Assembly (NCBI GenBank): GCA_009784565.1
Contig: WRBL01000012.1
Location: forward strand, 1 to 43,768
Length of the DNA: 43,768 nt
Source of the DNA: Streptosporangiales bacterium
Lineage (GTDB): Bacteria > Actinomycetota > Actinomycetes > Streptosporangiales > Streptosporangiaceae
Reading direction: 5' to 3'
Part shown: positions 7,412-15,673 of the stretch, piece after piece
Numbering within the stretch: the stretch's first letter is position 1
How the letters are laid out: each line of letters opens with the position of its first letter
Made by a program: the position numbers and the translations under genes
Notes under the pieces: generated by a model
Database searches by the model: none
What the model saw: the letters and a program-made list of their open reading frames with translations, nothing else
What the model was told of the DNA's origin: nothing

Positions 7412-8371
7412 GTGGACTTCATCCTGAACGACGAGCAGGAACTGTTCCGCTCGACCCTGGACAAGCTGCTGTCGGCGGCCGACGTGCCCGCGGCCACCCG
7501 GGCCTGGGCGTCGGGGTCGCCCGACGCGGGCCGGTCTCTGTGGAAGTCGCTCTCGGAGGCGGGTGTCTTCGCGCTCGCGCTTCCGGAGGCTTCCGGCGGC
7601 GTCGGGCTCCTTCCCGTGGAGCTGGTCACCGCGTTCCGGGTGCTCGGCGCCTACGGGGTGCCGGGCCCGTACGTGGAAACCGTCGCGGCTTCCGTGCTGC
7701 TGGGCCCGTCTCCTCTCGCGTCCGAATGGCTGCCCCGCATAGCCGAGGGTGACGCTCTCGTTTCGCTGGCGCTCCCCGAGGTTCCGTACGCCCTGGACGC
7801 CGATGTCGCGGACCTAGTGCTCGTGGCCAATCAGGCCGATGCACGGCTCGGGCTTCCTGGCGCGGCGCACGAGTCGATCGACCCGGCCCGGAGGCTGTTC
7901 TCGCCGGCCCCCGGGGAAGTCGTCTCGTCCGGGGACAGTGGCGCCGCCTATAACCTGGGAGTCCTGCTGTGCGCGGCCCAGTTGTCCGGGCTGGGCGACC
8001 GGCTGCTGTCGCTGACCGTCGAGTACGCGAAGACCCGCCAGCAGTTCGGGAAGCCGATCGGCGAGTTCCAGGCGGTCAAGCACCATCTGGCCGACGCCTA
8101 CGTCGCCCTGGAGCACGCGCGGCCGCTGCTGTACGGAGCCGCTCTGTCTCATGGCTCACCGGACTTCGCGCGGGACGTGTCGGCCGCCAAGGCCGCGACC
8201 TCCGAAGCCGCGTACTTCGCCTCCCGCGTCGCCCTTCAGGTCCACGGCGCCATCGGCTACACCGACGAGTACGACCCCACCCTCCTCATCCGCAAAGCCC
8301 GCGCCCTGCGCGGAGCCTGGGGCTCCCCGTCCGCCCACAAGTCCCGCGTCCTGGCGTCCCTGGACGGGTAA
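7412..8371 (+). CDS. Acyl-CoA dehydrogenase, small-subunit (FadE32/33-like) type
   Basis: A 319-residue short acyl-CoA dehydrogenase chain starting at GTG, with GGAGG upstream in the end of the previous gene. The C-terminal domain carries VEYAKTRQQFGKPIGEFQAVKHHLADAY and VALQVHGAIGYTDEYD, typical of ACAD partner subunits. The central domain is shortened. With the preceding large chain it probably forms an alpha2beta2 dehydrogenase. Its length equals that of FadE32/FadE33 (about 320 residues) of the KstR2 regulon. It converges on the EamA gene, with only 13 bp between the stop codons and no obvious hairpin. Confidence 0.84.
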   Translation: MDFILNDEQELFRSTLDKLLSAADVPAATRAWASGSPDAGRSLWKSLSEAGVFALALPEASGGVGLLPVELVTAFRVLGAYGVPGPYVETVAASVLLGPSPLASEWLPRIAEGDALVSLALPEVPYALDADVADLVLVANQADARLGLPGAAHESIDPARRLFSPAPGEVVSSGDSGAAYNLGVLLCAAQLSGLGDRLLSLTVEYAKTRQQFGKPIGEFQAVKHHLADAYVALEHARPLLYGAALSHGSPDFARDVSAAKAATSEAAYFASRVALQVHGAIGYTDEYDPTLLIRKARALRGAWGSPSAHKSRVLASLDG

Positions 8372-8384
8372 CGGCTCCCGGCCC

Positions 8385-9299
8385 TCAAACGGCGGACTCG
8401 GGAACGGCGGGCGCGTCCAGGCCGGGCCCGGGCAGCGGGGCGGGACGGCGGGACGCCAGGAGGTAGCAGCCGGCCAGGATCGCGGCGAAGCCGACGACCG
8501 ACCAGACCGTGATCCGCTCGCCGAGAACGACAGCCCCCGCGATCAGGGCGATGGCGGGATTCACGTACGTGACCGTGGTCGCCCGGACCGGCCCGACTTC
8601 GGCGATCAGGGCGGTGAGGACGATGAATCCGCCGGCGGTGCAGACCAGGGCCAGCAGGGCCACGCTCACCAGGACCGGCGCCGAGGGCCAGGCGGCCGGC
8701 CAGGCGCGCGCCGCCGTGGTGAAAGGCAGGTAGACAACGGTCGTGATCGTCATCGCGACGGCCGTCACGCCGGCTCCCGGCAGGCCCGCTCCCCACTTGG
8801 CCAGGATCGCCGGGCCGATGGAGTAGCCGACCACGACGACCAGGACTTCGGCCACCGAGCCCAGGGCCGACCCGGCCACGCCGAATCCGACCAGGGCCGC
8901 GACACCCCCCATCCCGAGCGCGATGCCGAGCCAGTTGCGGCCTCCGAGCCGCTCCGGCCGGCCGAAGGCGAACGCCACACCCACCCCGGCCAGCGGCACG
9001 GCCGCCAGGATCAGGCCCGTCGTCGAGCTGGGCAGCCGTTCCTCGGCCGTGGACAGGCAGAACTGCGGGATAATGACCTCCGCCACCGCGAAGCCCAGCA
9101 CCGGGGGCCACCGGCGCAGGACCGGCATGAGCTCGCCCCGGGCGGCGACCACCGGCAGCAGCACGATTGCGGCCAGGGCCACCCGGGACAGGACCACCAT
9201 CTCTGGCGCCAGCTGGCCGACGGCGATCTTGATCAGCAGGTACGGGATGCCCCAGGCCACGCTCAGCAGGGCGAACAGGATGATTCCGCGTCGAGTCAC
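8385..9299 (-). CDS. EamA/DMT-family membrane transporter
   Basis: A 304-residue, strongly hydrophobic protein with about ten predicted membrane segments arranged as two repeats (the EamA drug/metabolite transporter fold). It begins MTRRGIILFALLSVAWGIPYLLIK, the usual family start with the W-G-x-x-Y motif. The second repeat contains VRATTVTYVNPAIALIAGAVVLGERIT, the conserved NP-x-A-x-x-x-G-x-x-x-L-GE block. Such proteins export small metabolites. The start is GTG. It is divergent from a LysR gene 50 bp away, which probably controls it. It lies between two KstR2-type operons but has no clear metabolic link to them. Confidence 0.88.
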   Translation of the reverse strand: MTRRGIILFALLSVAWGIPYLLIKIAVGQLAPEMVVLSRVALAAIVLLPVVAARGELMPVLRRWPPVLGFAVAEVIIPQFCLSTAEERLPSSTTGLILAAVPLAGVGVAFAFGRPERLGGRNWLGIALGMGGVAALVGFGVAGSALGSVAEVLVVVVGYSIGPAILAKWGAGLPGAGVTAVAMTITTVVYLPFTTAARAWPAAWPSAPVLVSVALLALVCTAGGFIVLTALIAEVGPVRATTVTYVNPAIALIAGAVVLGERITVWSVVGFAAILAGCYLLASRRPAPLPGPGLDAPAVPESAV

Positions 9300-9349
9300 G
9301 TCCCTAGTCTCGGGCGCGACAACCGTTCATGTCCATCTATATTATTTTC

Positions 9350-10294
9350 ATGGAAAACGTTAGCTGGGACTTCACGGTCGACTGGCGGAAACTCCGTCTC
9401 CTTGACGAACTGGACCGGCGCGGCACGATCACCGCCACGGCCGAGGTCCTCCAGCTGACGCCGTCGGCGGTGTCCCAGCAGCTGGCCGGGCTGGCCCGGG
9501 ACATCGGCGTTCCCCTCCTGGAACGGCGCGGGCGGAACGTCGCCCTGACCGGCCAGGCGAGGCTCCTGCTCGCGCACGCGCAGGAGATGCGGGAACTGGC
9601 CGAACGGACCCGGGCCGCCCTGGACTCCTGGTCCGAGGGCACCGCCGGCTACGTCCGGGTCGCGTCGCTCACGACGGGGATCACCGCTCTGGTCGCCCCG
9701 GCCCTGGCCCGGCTGCGCCAGCAGCGACCGGGGCTGACTCTCCGGATCATCAACCGCGAGCCCATCGAATCACTCGAACTGCTGGACGCGGGCGAGGCCG
9801 ACATCATCGTGACCGTCGACTACCCGGGCGCGCCGTCACGCCAGGACTCGCGCTACCGCCGGGTGGACCTGACCGACGACATCATGGACGCCGTCCTGCC
9901 CGCGGACCACCCCCTCGCGGGCCAGCCATCCGTGGACCTGACCGACCTCGCCACCGAGGCCTGGGTGGGAAACTCGCCCAGCGAGCCTTGCATGCATATC
10001 GTCAACGGTCTCTGCGCCGCGGCCGGATTCACCCCCGACATCCGGCACCTCACCCAGGAGTGGGACGCCGTAGCCGCCCTGGTGGCGGCTGGCGCGGGAA
10101 TCGCGCTGATTCCCCGTTCGGCCCAGCCCCTGCGAAGTCCCGGGCTCGTGGTGCTCCCGGTCGCCGGGGCGCCCGCGACCCGGACACTCTTCGCTCTCCT
10201 CCGTGCGGGCACCGAGGCCGATCCCGCTATCGCGACGGTGCTGGAGACCCTTGTGGCGCTGGCAGGCGCCGAAGGGTCTCCGCCGCGGTCGTGA
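9350..10294 (+). CDS. LysR-family transcriptional regulator
   Basis: A 314-residue LysR regulator. The N-terminal winged helix reads LRLLDELDRRGTITATAEVLQLTPSAVSQQLAGLARDIGVPLLERRGR, followed by the periplasmic-binding-like effector domain. I prefer the ATG at 9350 over the in-frame ATG at 9329: a TATATT box at 9338-9343 is then spaced for a leaderless transcript starting at 9350, and neither ATG has a Shine-Dalgarno. It is divergent from the EamA transporter and is its likely regulator. The 3' end overlaps the convergent ipdC gene by 68 bp. Confidence 0.87.
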   Translation: MENVSWDFTVDWRKLRLLDELDRRGTITATAEVLQLTPSAVSQQLAGLARDIGVPLLERRGRNVALTGQARLLLAHAQEMRELAERTRAALDSWSEGTAGYVRVASLTTGITALVAPALARLRQQRPGLTLRIINREPIESLELLDAGEADIIVTVDYPGAPSRQDSRYRRVDLTDDIMDAVLPADHPLAGQPSVDLTDLATEAWVGNSPSEPCMHIVNGLCAAAGFTPDIRHLTQEWDAVAALVAAGAGIALIPRSAQPLRSPGLVVLPVAGAPATRTLFALLRAGTEADPAIATVLETLVALAGAEGSPPRS

Positions 10295-11312
10295 CGATGC
10301 CGTCGATCAGTTCCTCGGCGTCGGGGAGGCTGTCGATGACGGAGACGACCTGGCCGGAGGCCATGACGCCGAGGTCGGGGCGGCCGTCGACCATCGCGGA
10401 TTTCAGGAGCATCGGGGTGTTGGCGGCCATCAGGAGCTGAGACCAGCTGAGGTCCTTGCCGTGCCCCCGCTTCATCGCCAGGCCGTCCTTGACCAGTTCC
10501 GGCCAGGACTGGCCGCTGATCTTGCGGAACCGGGCGGCGTTGCGGACCGACCGGGCCAGCTGGGCCAGGCCGCTGGACTTCTCGAGCGCGTCCACGAGCG
10601 GGGTGTTGAGAACCCGGTGCGGCATGCCGTCGACCTGGCGGGTCACGACCGTCTCGTTCATGGACAGGTACCGCTGCTTGACCTGATCCGGCACGGAACT
10701 GTCCTTGGTCAGCAGGAACCGCGTGCCCATCGCGATGCCGGCCGCGCCGTAGGCGAGGGCAGCGACCAGGCCCCGCCCGTCGAAGAAGCCGCCGGCGGCG
10801 ATCACCGGGATGTCGACGGCGTCCACGACCTGCGGCAGCAGGAGCGTCGTCGCCACCGCACCGGTGTGGCCGCCGCCCTCGCCGCCCTGGACGAGGACCG
10901 CGTCGGCGCCCCACTTGGCGACCTTCTCGGCGTGCCTCCTGGCCCCGACCGAGGGGATCACGACCAGGCCGGCGTCCTTCAGCTTCGCGATCAGTTCCTG
11001 TCTGGGGGCGAGCGCGAAGCTGGCGACCTTCACCCCGCTGGAGATCAGCAGGTCCACCCGCTCGCCCGCGTCACCGGCGTCGGCGCGCAGGTTCACGCCG
11101 AACGGCTGGTCGGTCCGCGATTTCACCTCGTCGATCGCGGCCTTCAGCTGGCCGAACGTCATCGTCGCCGACCCGAGGATGCCCAGGCCGCCCGCGCTGG
11201 AGACGGCGGAGACCAGCTTCGGGCCCGCGACCCAGCCCATGCCCGTCTGGACGACCGGGTGGCGGACGCCGGCGAGCTTCGTGAGCGGGGTCTCCAGCAC
11301 CTGGTCGATCAC
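10227..11312 (-). CDS. ipdC: Flavin-dependent 5-OH-HIC-CoA dehydrogenase IpdC
   Basis: A 361-residue TIM-barrel flavoprotein of the nitronate monooxygenase/IMPDH-like family: VVQTGMGWVAGPKLVSAVSSAGGLGILG, FGVNLRAD, LVQGGEGGGHTG, PVIAAGGFFDGRGL and GAAGIAMGTRFLLTKDSS (phosphate and FMN contacts). Placement as the last gene of echA20-ipdA-ipdB-ipdC reproduces the M. tuberculosis Rv3550-Rv3553 order, where IpdC acts on 5-OH-HIC-CoA before D-ring opening. The GTG start overlaps the ipdB stop as GTGA. Its 3' end is antisense to the end of the LysR gene. Confidence 0.92.
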   Translation of the reverse strand: MIDQVLETPLTKLAGVRHPVVQTGMGWVAGPKLVSAVSSAGGLGILGSATMTFGQLKAAIDEVKSRTDQPFGVNLRADAGDAGERVDLLISSGVKVASFALAPRQELIAKLKDAGLVVIPSVGARRHAEKVAKWGADAVLVQGGEGGGHTGAVATTLLLPQVVDAVDIPVIAAGGFFDGRGLVAALAYGAAGIAMGTRFLLTKDSSVPDQVKQRYLSMNETVVTRQVDGMPHRVLNTPLVDALEKSSGLAQLARSVRNAARFRKISGQSWPELVKDGLAMKRGHGKDLSWSQLLMAANTPMLLKSAMVDGRPDLGVMASGQVVSVIDSLPDAEELIDGIVTTAAETLRRLPAPQGSPAPSR

Positions 11313-12076
11313 GCCGTGACCTCCTTGTCGCGGAGGGCCCTGGGGTCGAGGACCTCACGGATGACCCGCAGTTCCTCAGCGGTGGGCTGGCGGGTCTCGG
11401 GGACGTCGCCGCCCTCCGGGAGCGCCAGTTCGAAGCCGGCGGCTTCCTTCGCCTGCTCGACGGTGACCCCCGGGTGCACGGAAACCAGTCTCATCTGGTG
11501 CTCGGGTCCCCGGAAGTCGTACACCCCCAGGTCGGTAACGACCCGGCGAAGGTCGAGGAACCGCGACCCGTTCAGCCCCAGCCAGGTCCGCTTGTCGTAA
11601 CCGACGCCGCTGACGATGTCCACCTGCTCGACGAAGACCCGCGGGGACTGCCGGGGAATCCAGTAGCTGGTGGGGTTGCAGATGGTGTTGCCCGGGGCCC
11701 CGCGCATCCCGAGAAGCTGGGATTTCGGCTGGGCCCAGTCCCCGATCGCCGAGATGTTGCTGTTGCCGTACCGGTCGATCTGGGACGCGCCCATCATGAC
11801 GTGGCGGCGGCCGTTCTGCACCAGCCACAGGTGCTCGCGAAACGGAAGCCAGCCCTCCGGCTCGCCAGCCGCGCCGAGCGGGATCGGCTCGCTGGTCAGC
11901 AGCGCGCCGCCGTCGGTGGTGAGCAGGCCCGGCTCGAAGGTGGAACGGGCCAGCCGGGCGCCCAGCACCGAGCAGGTCCCCATCGCGGCGGCCAGGATCT
12001 CGCCGTCGCCGCGCCAGGCCTCGGCGCAGGCGACGACGCACACTTCGGCGCGGCTGGCTTCTGCGGTTACGGTCAT
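11309..12076 (-). CDS. ipdB: COCHEA-CoA hydrolase subunit IpdB
   Basis: A 255-residue class I CoA-transferase-like chain: VCVVACAEAWRGDGEILAAAMGTCSVLGARLA, then QNGRRHVMMGASQIDRYGNSNIS, GNTICNPTSYWIPRQSPRVFVEQVDIVSGVG and MRLVSVHPGVTVEQAKEAAGFEL. IpdA and IpdB together are not transferases; they open the last steroid ring of COCHEA-CoA by a retro-Claisen-type hydrolysis. The ATG at 12076 overlaps the ipdA stop (ATGA), consistent with equal production of the two chains. An upstream extension of the frame is ignored because it lies inside ipdA. Confidence 0.93.
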   Translation of the reverse strand: MTVTAEASRAEVCVVACAEAWRGDGEILAAAMGTCSVLGARLARSTFEPGLLTTDGGALLTSEPIPLGAAGEPEGWLPFREHLWLVQNGRRHVMMGASQIDRYGNSNISAIGDWAQPKSQLLGMRGAPGNTICNPTSYWIPRQSPRVFVEQVDIVSGVGYDKRTWLGLNGSRFLDLRRVVTDLGVYDFRGPEHQMRLVSVHPGVTVEQAKEAAGFELALPEGGDVPETRQPTAEELRVIREVLDPRALRDKEVTA

Positions 12077-12927
12077 GCCTGCTCCTCGTGCCATTTGTGC
12101 ACTTCGCTCTGGTACGTAGCCTCGTCGCCGCTCAGGAAGCGGTCCTCGAACGCCTTCCACGCCTCGGGGTCGGCGGCCGACTTCGCGTAGTGCCGCTGGA
12201 ACGACTCGTCACGCTGCCCGCCGGATCCGATGCTGGTGAAGTGCGCGCCGCCGGGGGTCTCGGTCACGCCGGTTACGTGCATGCGGCTCACCAGAAGGGC
12301 CTGGGGCGGCCCGCCGAGTTCGCCCGGCCGGGTGAGTTCCTCGGCCGACAGGAATGTCCTGGCCGCCGCCTTGGCGAACAGGTCGTCCAGGTAGGGGTCG
12401 GCGCCGAGGTAGCGGCCGTTGCCCCGGGTGTCGGCGATGTCCATGTGCACGAGCGACACGTCGGCGGTAAGGGCGGGAACCGCGACGAGTTCCTCTCCGT
12501 CCTCATAGGGCGACGTGACGGTCTGCAGGTCCGCGTTGACGGTCATGACGTCCGAGCCGAGACCGGCCCGCGTGGGCATGAACGGCAGCCGGTGCGCGGC
12601 GGCGAGGAGGCCGAACATGAACATGCCCTCGTCGTACTCGGCGAACTCGATGGTTCGCGCCTTGCGGGCCTCGCGGAAGTGGGGCTCAAGGGCGACCGAG
12701 TCCATGGTGACGAAGGGCGCGATGAGCTTGCGGACTTTGCCGGCGGTGCACAGCAGGCCGACGTCGGGACCGCCGCAGGAAACGATCGTGAGGTCCTTGA
12801 GGTTCGAGCGGTAGATCTCGCGGACCAGGGCCATCGGCTTGCGCCGCGACCCCCAGCCGCCGATGCCGATCGTCATGCCGTCGCGGAGTTCGGCGACGAT
12901 CTCCTGGGGGGTGGTGAGTTCGCCCAT
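12073..12927 (-). CDS. ipdA: COCHEA-CoA hydrolase subunit IpdA
   Basis: A 284-residue CoA-transferase-fold chain with TIGIGGWGSRRKPMALVREI, IVSCGGPDVGLLCTAGKV and FAEYDEGMFMFGLLAAA. The glutamates at about residues 97-100 (EYDEG) are where the family places its catalytic Glu. It forms the IpdAB heteromer with the next gene and acts on the last ring of the steroid nucleus. It begins 4 bp after echA20 and overlaps ipdB by 4 bp. The echA20-ipdA-ipdB-ipdC order is a hallmark of steroid-degrading actinobacteria. Confidence 0.93.
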   Translation of the reverse strand: MGELTTPQEIVAELRDGMTIGIGGWGSRRKPMALVREIYRSNLKDLTIVSCGGPDVGLLCTAGKVRKLIAPFVTMDSVALEPHFREARKARTIEFAEYDEGMFMFGLLAAAHRLPFMPTRAGLGSDVMTVNADLQTVTSPYEDGEELVAVPALTADVSLVHMDIADTRGNGRYLGADPYLDDLFAKAAARTFLSAEELTRPGELGGPPQALLVSRMHVTGVTETPGGAHFTSIGSGGQRDESFQRHYAKSAADPEAWKAFEDRFLSGDEATYQSEVHKWHEEQA

Positions 12928-12931
12928 GTTT

Positions 12932-13699
12932 CTATTCCGCCTTCTTTGTGCCCGAGACGAACGCGTCGCGGTGGCGGTCGCCCGCGCCCATCAGGTTCAG
13001 TTCGAACGTGAAGCCCTGCTCGAAGCGGTAGCTGCGCTTGACGTCGACCGGGTCGATGCCGTTCAGCGACTCCTTGGCCCGGCGGATCACGTACGGGTCC
13101 TTGTCAGCGATCTCGGCCGCGACCTCCAGGGCCCTGGCCCGGAGGCTGTCCCGGGTGGTGACCTCGAGGACCGAGCCGTGCTGGTGCAGTTCCGCGGCGC
13201 TGACAGTGCGCGTCGTGTAAACCATGGCCCGCATCAGGTGCTGCGGGACCAGGCGGGACAGGTGGGTCGCCGCCCCGAGCGCTCCCTGCTTGACCTCGGG
13301 CAGGCCGAAGAAAGCATCGTCGGAGGCCACCACGATGTCCGCGTTCCCGGCCAGGCCGATCCCGCCTCCCAGGCAGAACCCGTGTACCGCGGCGATGACG
13401 GGGACCTCGCACTCGTAGACCGCGCCGAACGCGGCGTAGCAGCCGCGGTTCGCGCCGACGAGCGCGTCGAAGCCGTCGGTGTTCTGCATCTCCTTGATGT
13501 CGACGCCGGCGTTGAAGCCCTTGCCCTCGGATCTCAGGACGACGACCCGGGTGTCTGGCTTGCGGCCGGCATCGGTGATCGCGCCGGCCAGGTCGAACCA
13601 CCCCTGGACGGTCAGCGCGTTCACCGGCGGCGCGTTCATCACGACCTCGACGACGCCGTCGGCGGGCGCGGAAGTCTCGACTGCTGTGTCGGCTGCCAT
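12932..13699 (-). CDS. echA20: HIEC-CoA hydrolase EchA20
   Basis: A 255-residue crotonase-fold protein matching recalled Rv3550 through VVVLRSEGKGFNAGVDIKEMQNTDGF, VPVIAAVHGFCLGGGIGLAGNADIVVASDDAFFGLPEV, GALGAATHLSRLVPQHLMR and YRFEQGFTFELNL. EchA20 opens ring D of the bicyclic CoA ester (HIEC-CoA) hydrolytically. The first hydratase glutamate is replaced by Gly (GGGIGLAG) while the second (LPEV) is kept, as I recall for the family. It is the first gene of the operon and sits next to the operator-like palindrome at 13715-13728. Confidence 0.93.
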   Translation of the reverse strand: MAADTAVETSAPADGVVEVVMNAPPVNALTVQGWFDLAGAITDAGRKPDTRVVVLRSEGKGFNAGVDIKEMQNTDGFDALVGANRGCYAAFGAVYECEVPVIAAVHGFCLGGGIGLAGNADIVVASDDAFFGLPEVKQGALGAATHLSRLVPQHLMRAMVYTTRTVSAAELHQHGSVLEVTTRDSLRARALEVAAEIADKDPYVIRRAKESLNGIDPVDVKRSYRFEQGFTFELNLMGAGDRHRDAFVSGTKKAE

Positions 13700-13714
13700 T
13701 GGACGCCTTTCAAG

Positions 13715-13728
13715 CTAACATTTGTTAG
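13715..13728. promoter_or_regulatory. KstR2-like palindrome in echA20/SDR promoter
   Basis: CTAACA-TT-TGTTAG is a perfect 6+2+6 palindrome in the 63-bp gap between echA20 and the plus-strand SDR gene. The TTGTTAGGT arm is identical to that of the site at 5381-5398, but the two arms are 4 bp closer together. A KstR2 box is expected at this divergent promoter by analogy with Rv3549c/Rv3550. Confidence 0.7.
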
Positions 13729-13762
13729 GTACAGCGTAACAGGGCCGTTCGTGGAGGCGCCA

Positions 13763-14539
13763 ATGAACGCAAATGCCGATTTCAGCGGCAAGACGGTGCT
13801 CGTGACCGGCGGGACCAAGGGCATCGGGGCGGCTCTCGCCTCGTCGTTCCTGGCCGCGGGCGCCGAGGTCGCGGTGTGCGGACGGAACGAGCCGTCGTCC
13901 CTTCCCCGGGCCGGCGGCCGGTCAGCCCATTTCTTCTCCGCCGACGTCCGGGACGCGACGGCGGCCTCGTCCCTGGTCGGCGAGGTCACCGACCGCCTGG
14001 GGCGACTGGACGTACTGGTCAACAACGCGGGCGGGTCCCCGGACGCCGACGCGGCGACCGTGTCCCCGCGGTTCTTCGAGAAGATCGTGGCCCTGAACCT
14101 GCTGGCGCCCTTCTACGTGGCGCAGCCCGCGAACCAGGTGATGCAGGCCCAGGAAAGCGGCGGCGTCATCGTCAACATCGGCAGCGTGTCGGGCGTCCAC
14201 CCGCAGCCGGGAACGGCGGCCTACTCCACCTCGAAGGCGGGGCTGCTGATGCTGACCAGGGCCCTGGCCCTGGAGTGGTCGCCGAAGGTCCGGGTCAACC
14301 ACGTCACGGTGGGCCTGATCAAGACCGAGGCGTCCGCGTCCATCTACGGACCCGACGGGGGCGCGGCCCTGTCGGAGGCGATCCCGATGAAGCGGATGGC
14401 GACCCTGGACGACGTGACCAGCGCCTGCCTGTTCCTGGCCAGCGACCAGGCGTCGTACATCACCGGCGCCGACCTCCCGGTCCACGGCGGCGGCGAAGTC
14501 CCCGCCCGCTACCTGATCACGCACGGCCAGCGAGAGTAG
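13763..14539 (+). CDS. Short-chain dehydrogenase, Rv3549c-like
   Basis: A 258-residue SDR with TGGTKGIGAALA (cofactor glycines), VLVNNAGG, VIVNIGSVSGVHPQPGTAAYSTSKAG (active site Ser, Tyr, Lys) and the C-terminal ITGADLPVHGG block. It starts at an ATG with GGAGG about 5 bp upstream; the frame is open much further upstream, but only as antisense of echA20. It is divergent from echA20, as Rv3549c is in M. tuberculosis, and has the same length. It probably acts on a hydroxy/oxo step late in C/D-ring degradation; the substrate is not established by sequence. Confidence 0.9.
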   Translation: MNANADFSGKTVLVTGGTKGIGAALASSFLAAGAEVAVCGRNEPSSLPRAGGRSAHFFSADVRDATAASSLVGEVTDRLGRLDVLVNNAGGSPDADAATVSPRFFEKIVALNLLAPFYVAQPANQVMQAQESGGVIVNIGSVSGVHPQPGTAAYSTSKAGLLMLTRALALEWSPKVRVNHVTVGLIKTEASASIYGPDGGAALSEAIPMKRMATLDDVTSACLFLASDQASYITGADLPVHGGGEVPARYLITHGQRE

Positions 14540-14603
14540 CCTGGCAGCAGGACTGTTCAGCTAAGAGATAGCCGACTATGCACGGAAGGGGACGTTCTGC
14601 TCG

Positions 14604-14615
14604 ACCACCGGTGGT
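14604..14615. promoter_or_regulatory. 12-bp perfect palindrome upstream of Uma2 gene
   Basis: ACCACCGGTGGT is followed directly by TAGTGTACAACCAC, which holds a possible -10 element. It sits 29 bp upstream of the Uma2 start and could be an operator overlapping that promoter. No matching copy is seen elsewhere in the window, so the role is a guess. Confidence 0.35.
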
Positions 14616-14644
14616 AGTGTACAACCACGGGAAAGGGGCAGAAC

Positions 14645-15226
14645 ATGCTGGTGATGACTCGCAAACCGGAAGCGCCTACAGGGGACCTGCTCCAGGACTT
14701 CCTTTCTCTTGAAACTCCTGAGGGTTACCGGGCTGAGCTGATTGGCGGGAACATCGTCGTGGTACCACCCCCCGACGGCAGTCACGGCCACGTCATCGAG
14801 TACATCCTGAGGCAGGTGCTCAGGAACAGCGCCGAGGACATGAACTTCGACGGGCACAGGGGCCTCGTCATTCCCGCCCCTGGCCTCCCCCACAGCGCCC
14901 ATGTAATACCGGACATCGTCTTCGCCCCGGCAGAGCTCGACGTGCTGCGGAACGCACCGTCGTGGATGGAGGCCGACGGCGTCGCGATGACCGTCGAGGT
15001 GACCTCGTCACAGCCGGGCCCTGACCGCAACGAGAAGCGTCAGGGCTACGCCGCGGCCGGGATCCCGCTGTACCTGCTCGTCGATCGTGATCTCCGGCGC
15101 GTCACGCTGTTCAGCCACCCCAGGAACAACGACTACGCCCGCACTGACATCGCGGCGTTCGGCGAGAAAATCGACCTGCCGGACCCGTTCTCGTTCACGC
15201 TGGACACCGGCCCGTTCACCGACTGA
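14645..15226 (+). CDS. Uma2-family (DUF820) putative endonuclease
   Basis: A 193-residue protein of the Uma2/DUF820 family with the restriction-endonuclease-like PD-(D/E)xK fold. Seen are YRAELIGGNIVVVPPPDGSHG, VIPDIVFAP (first acidic motif), MTVEVTSSQPGPDRNEKRQGYAAAGIPLYLLVD (E-x-T ... K catalytic block) and a C-terminal beta region. These genes occur in many copies in filamentous actinomycetes and cyanobacteria; their role is unproven, with mobile-DNA-related nuclease activity proposed. GGAAAGGGG lies before the ATG at 14645; a second ATG at 14654 is possible. It is unrelated to steroid metabolism. Confidence 0.88.
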   Translation: MLVMTRKPEAPTGDLLQDFLSLETPEGYRAELIGGNIVVVPPPDGSHGHVIEYILRQVLRNSAEDMNFDGHRGLVIPAPGLPHSAHVIPDIVFAPAELDVLRNAPSWMEADGVAMTVEVTSSQPGPDRNEKRQGYAAAGIPLYLLVDRDLRRVTLFSHPRNNDYARTDIAAFGEKIDLPDPFSFTLDTGPFTD

Positions 15227-15265
15227 CTTGACTTCAAGCGCAGATGAGGTTCTACGGTCAGCGGC

Positions 15266-15667
15266 ATGACGCTTACCGACGCCGAGCAGGCGTATCTCGG
15301 ATCGCAGACAACCGTGTCCCTCGCGACGATCGGGCCAGACGGCGGCCCGCAGGTGAAGCCGGTCGGATGCCGGTACAACGCCGAGACCGGCACGGTCGAC
15401 ATCTACGGGTTCAACATGGCGAATAGCGCCAAGTACCGCAATGTCCAGCGCAACCCGCTGGTCGCGCTATCCGCCGATGACGTGCGGGGAAAGCTCCCGG
15501 AGGGCGCCCGTTTCCTGGAGATCCGGGGAACCGCCGAGATCGCGACCGGGAAGCCCCCTATCGCCGGCGCCTCCGGTGACGTCATCCGGATCCACCCGCG
15601 GCGAGTCATCAGCGGAAACGTCGAGCCCGGCCAGGCCGGCCTGCTGTCCCGGGATATCCCTCAGTAA
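15266..15667 (+). CDS. PPOX-class F420/FMN-dependent oxidoreductase
   Basis: A 133-residue split-barrel flavoprotein of the pyridoxamine-5'-phosphate-oxidase-like class: VSLATIGPDGGPQVKPVGCRYNAETGTVDIYG, KYRNVQRNPLVALSADD and FLEIRGTAEI. Many actinobacterial members of this size use coenzyme F420. The substrate cannot be told. It lies 39 bp after the Uma2 gene on the same strand and may be co-transcribed. It converges on the small DUF4236 gene (6 bp between stops). Confidence 0.82.
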   Translation: MTLTDAEQAYLGSQTTVSLATIGPDGGPQVKPVGCRYNAETGTVDIYGFNMANSAKYRNVQRNPLVALSADDVRGKLPEGARFLEIRGTAEIATGKPPIAGASGDVIRIHPRRVISGNVEPGQAGLLSRDIPQ

Positions 15668-15673
15668 TTCCGC

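Noticed and set aside
12839-14539. Long plus-strand open frame of about 566 codons
   Set aside because: Only the last 259 codons (from 13763) form the SDR gene; the upstream part is antisense to echA20 and resembles no protein.
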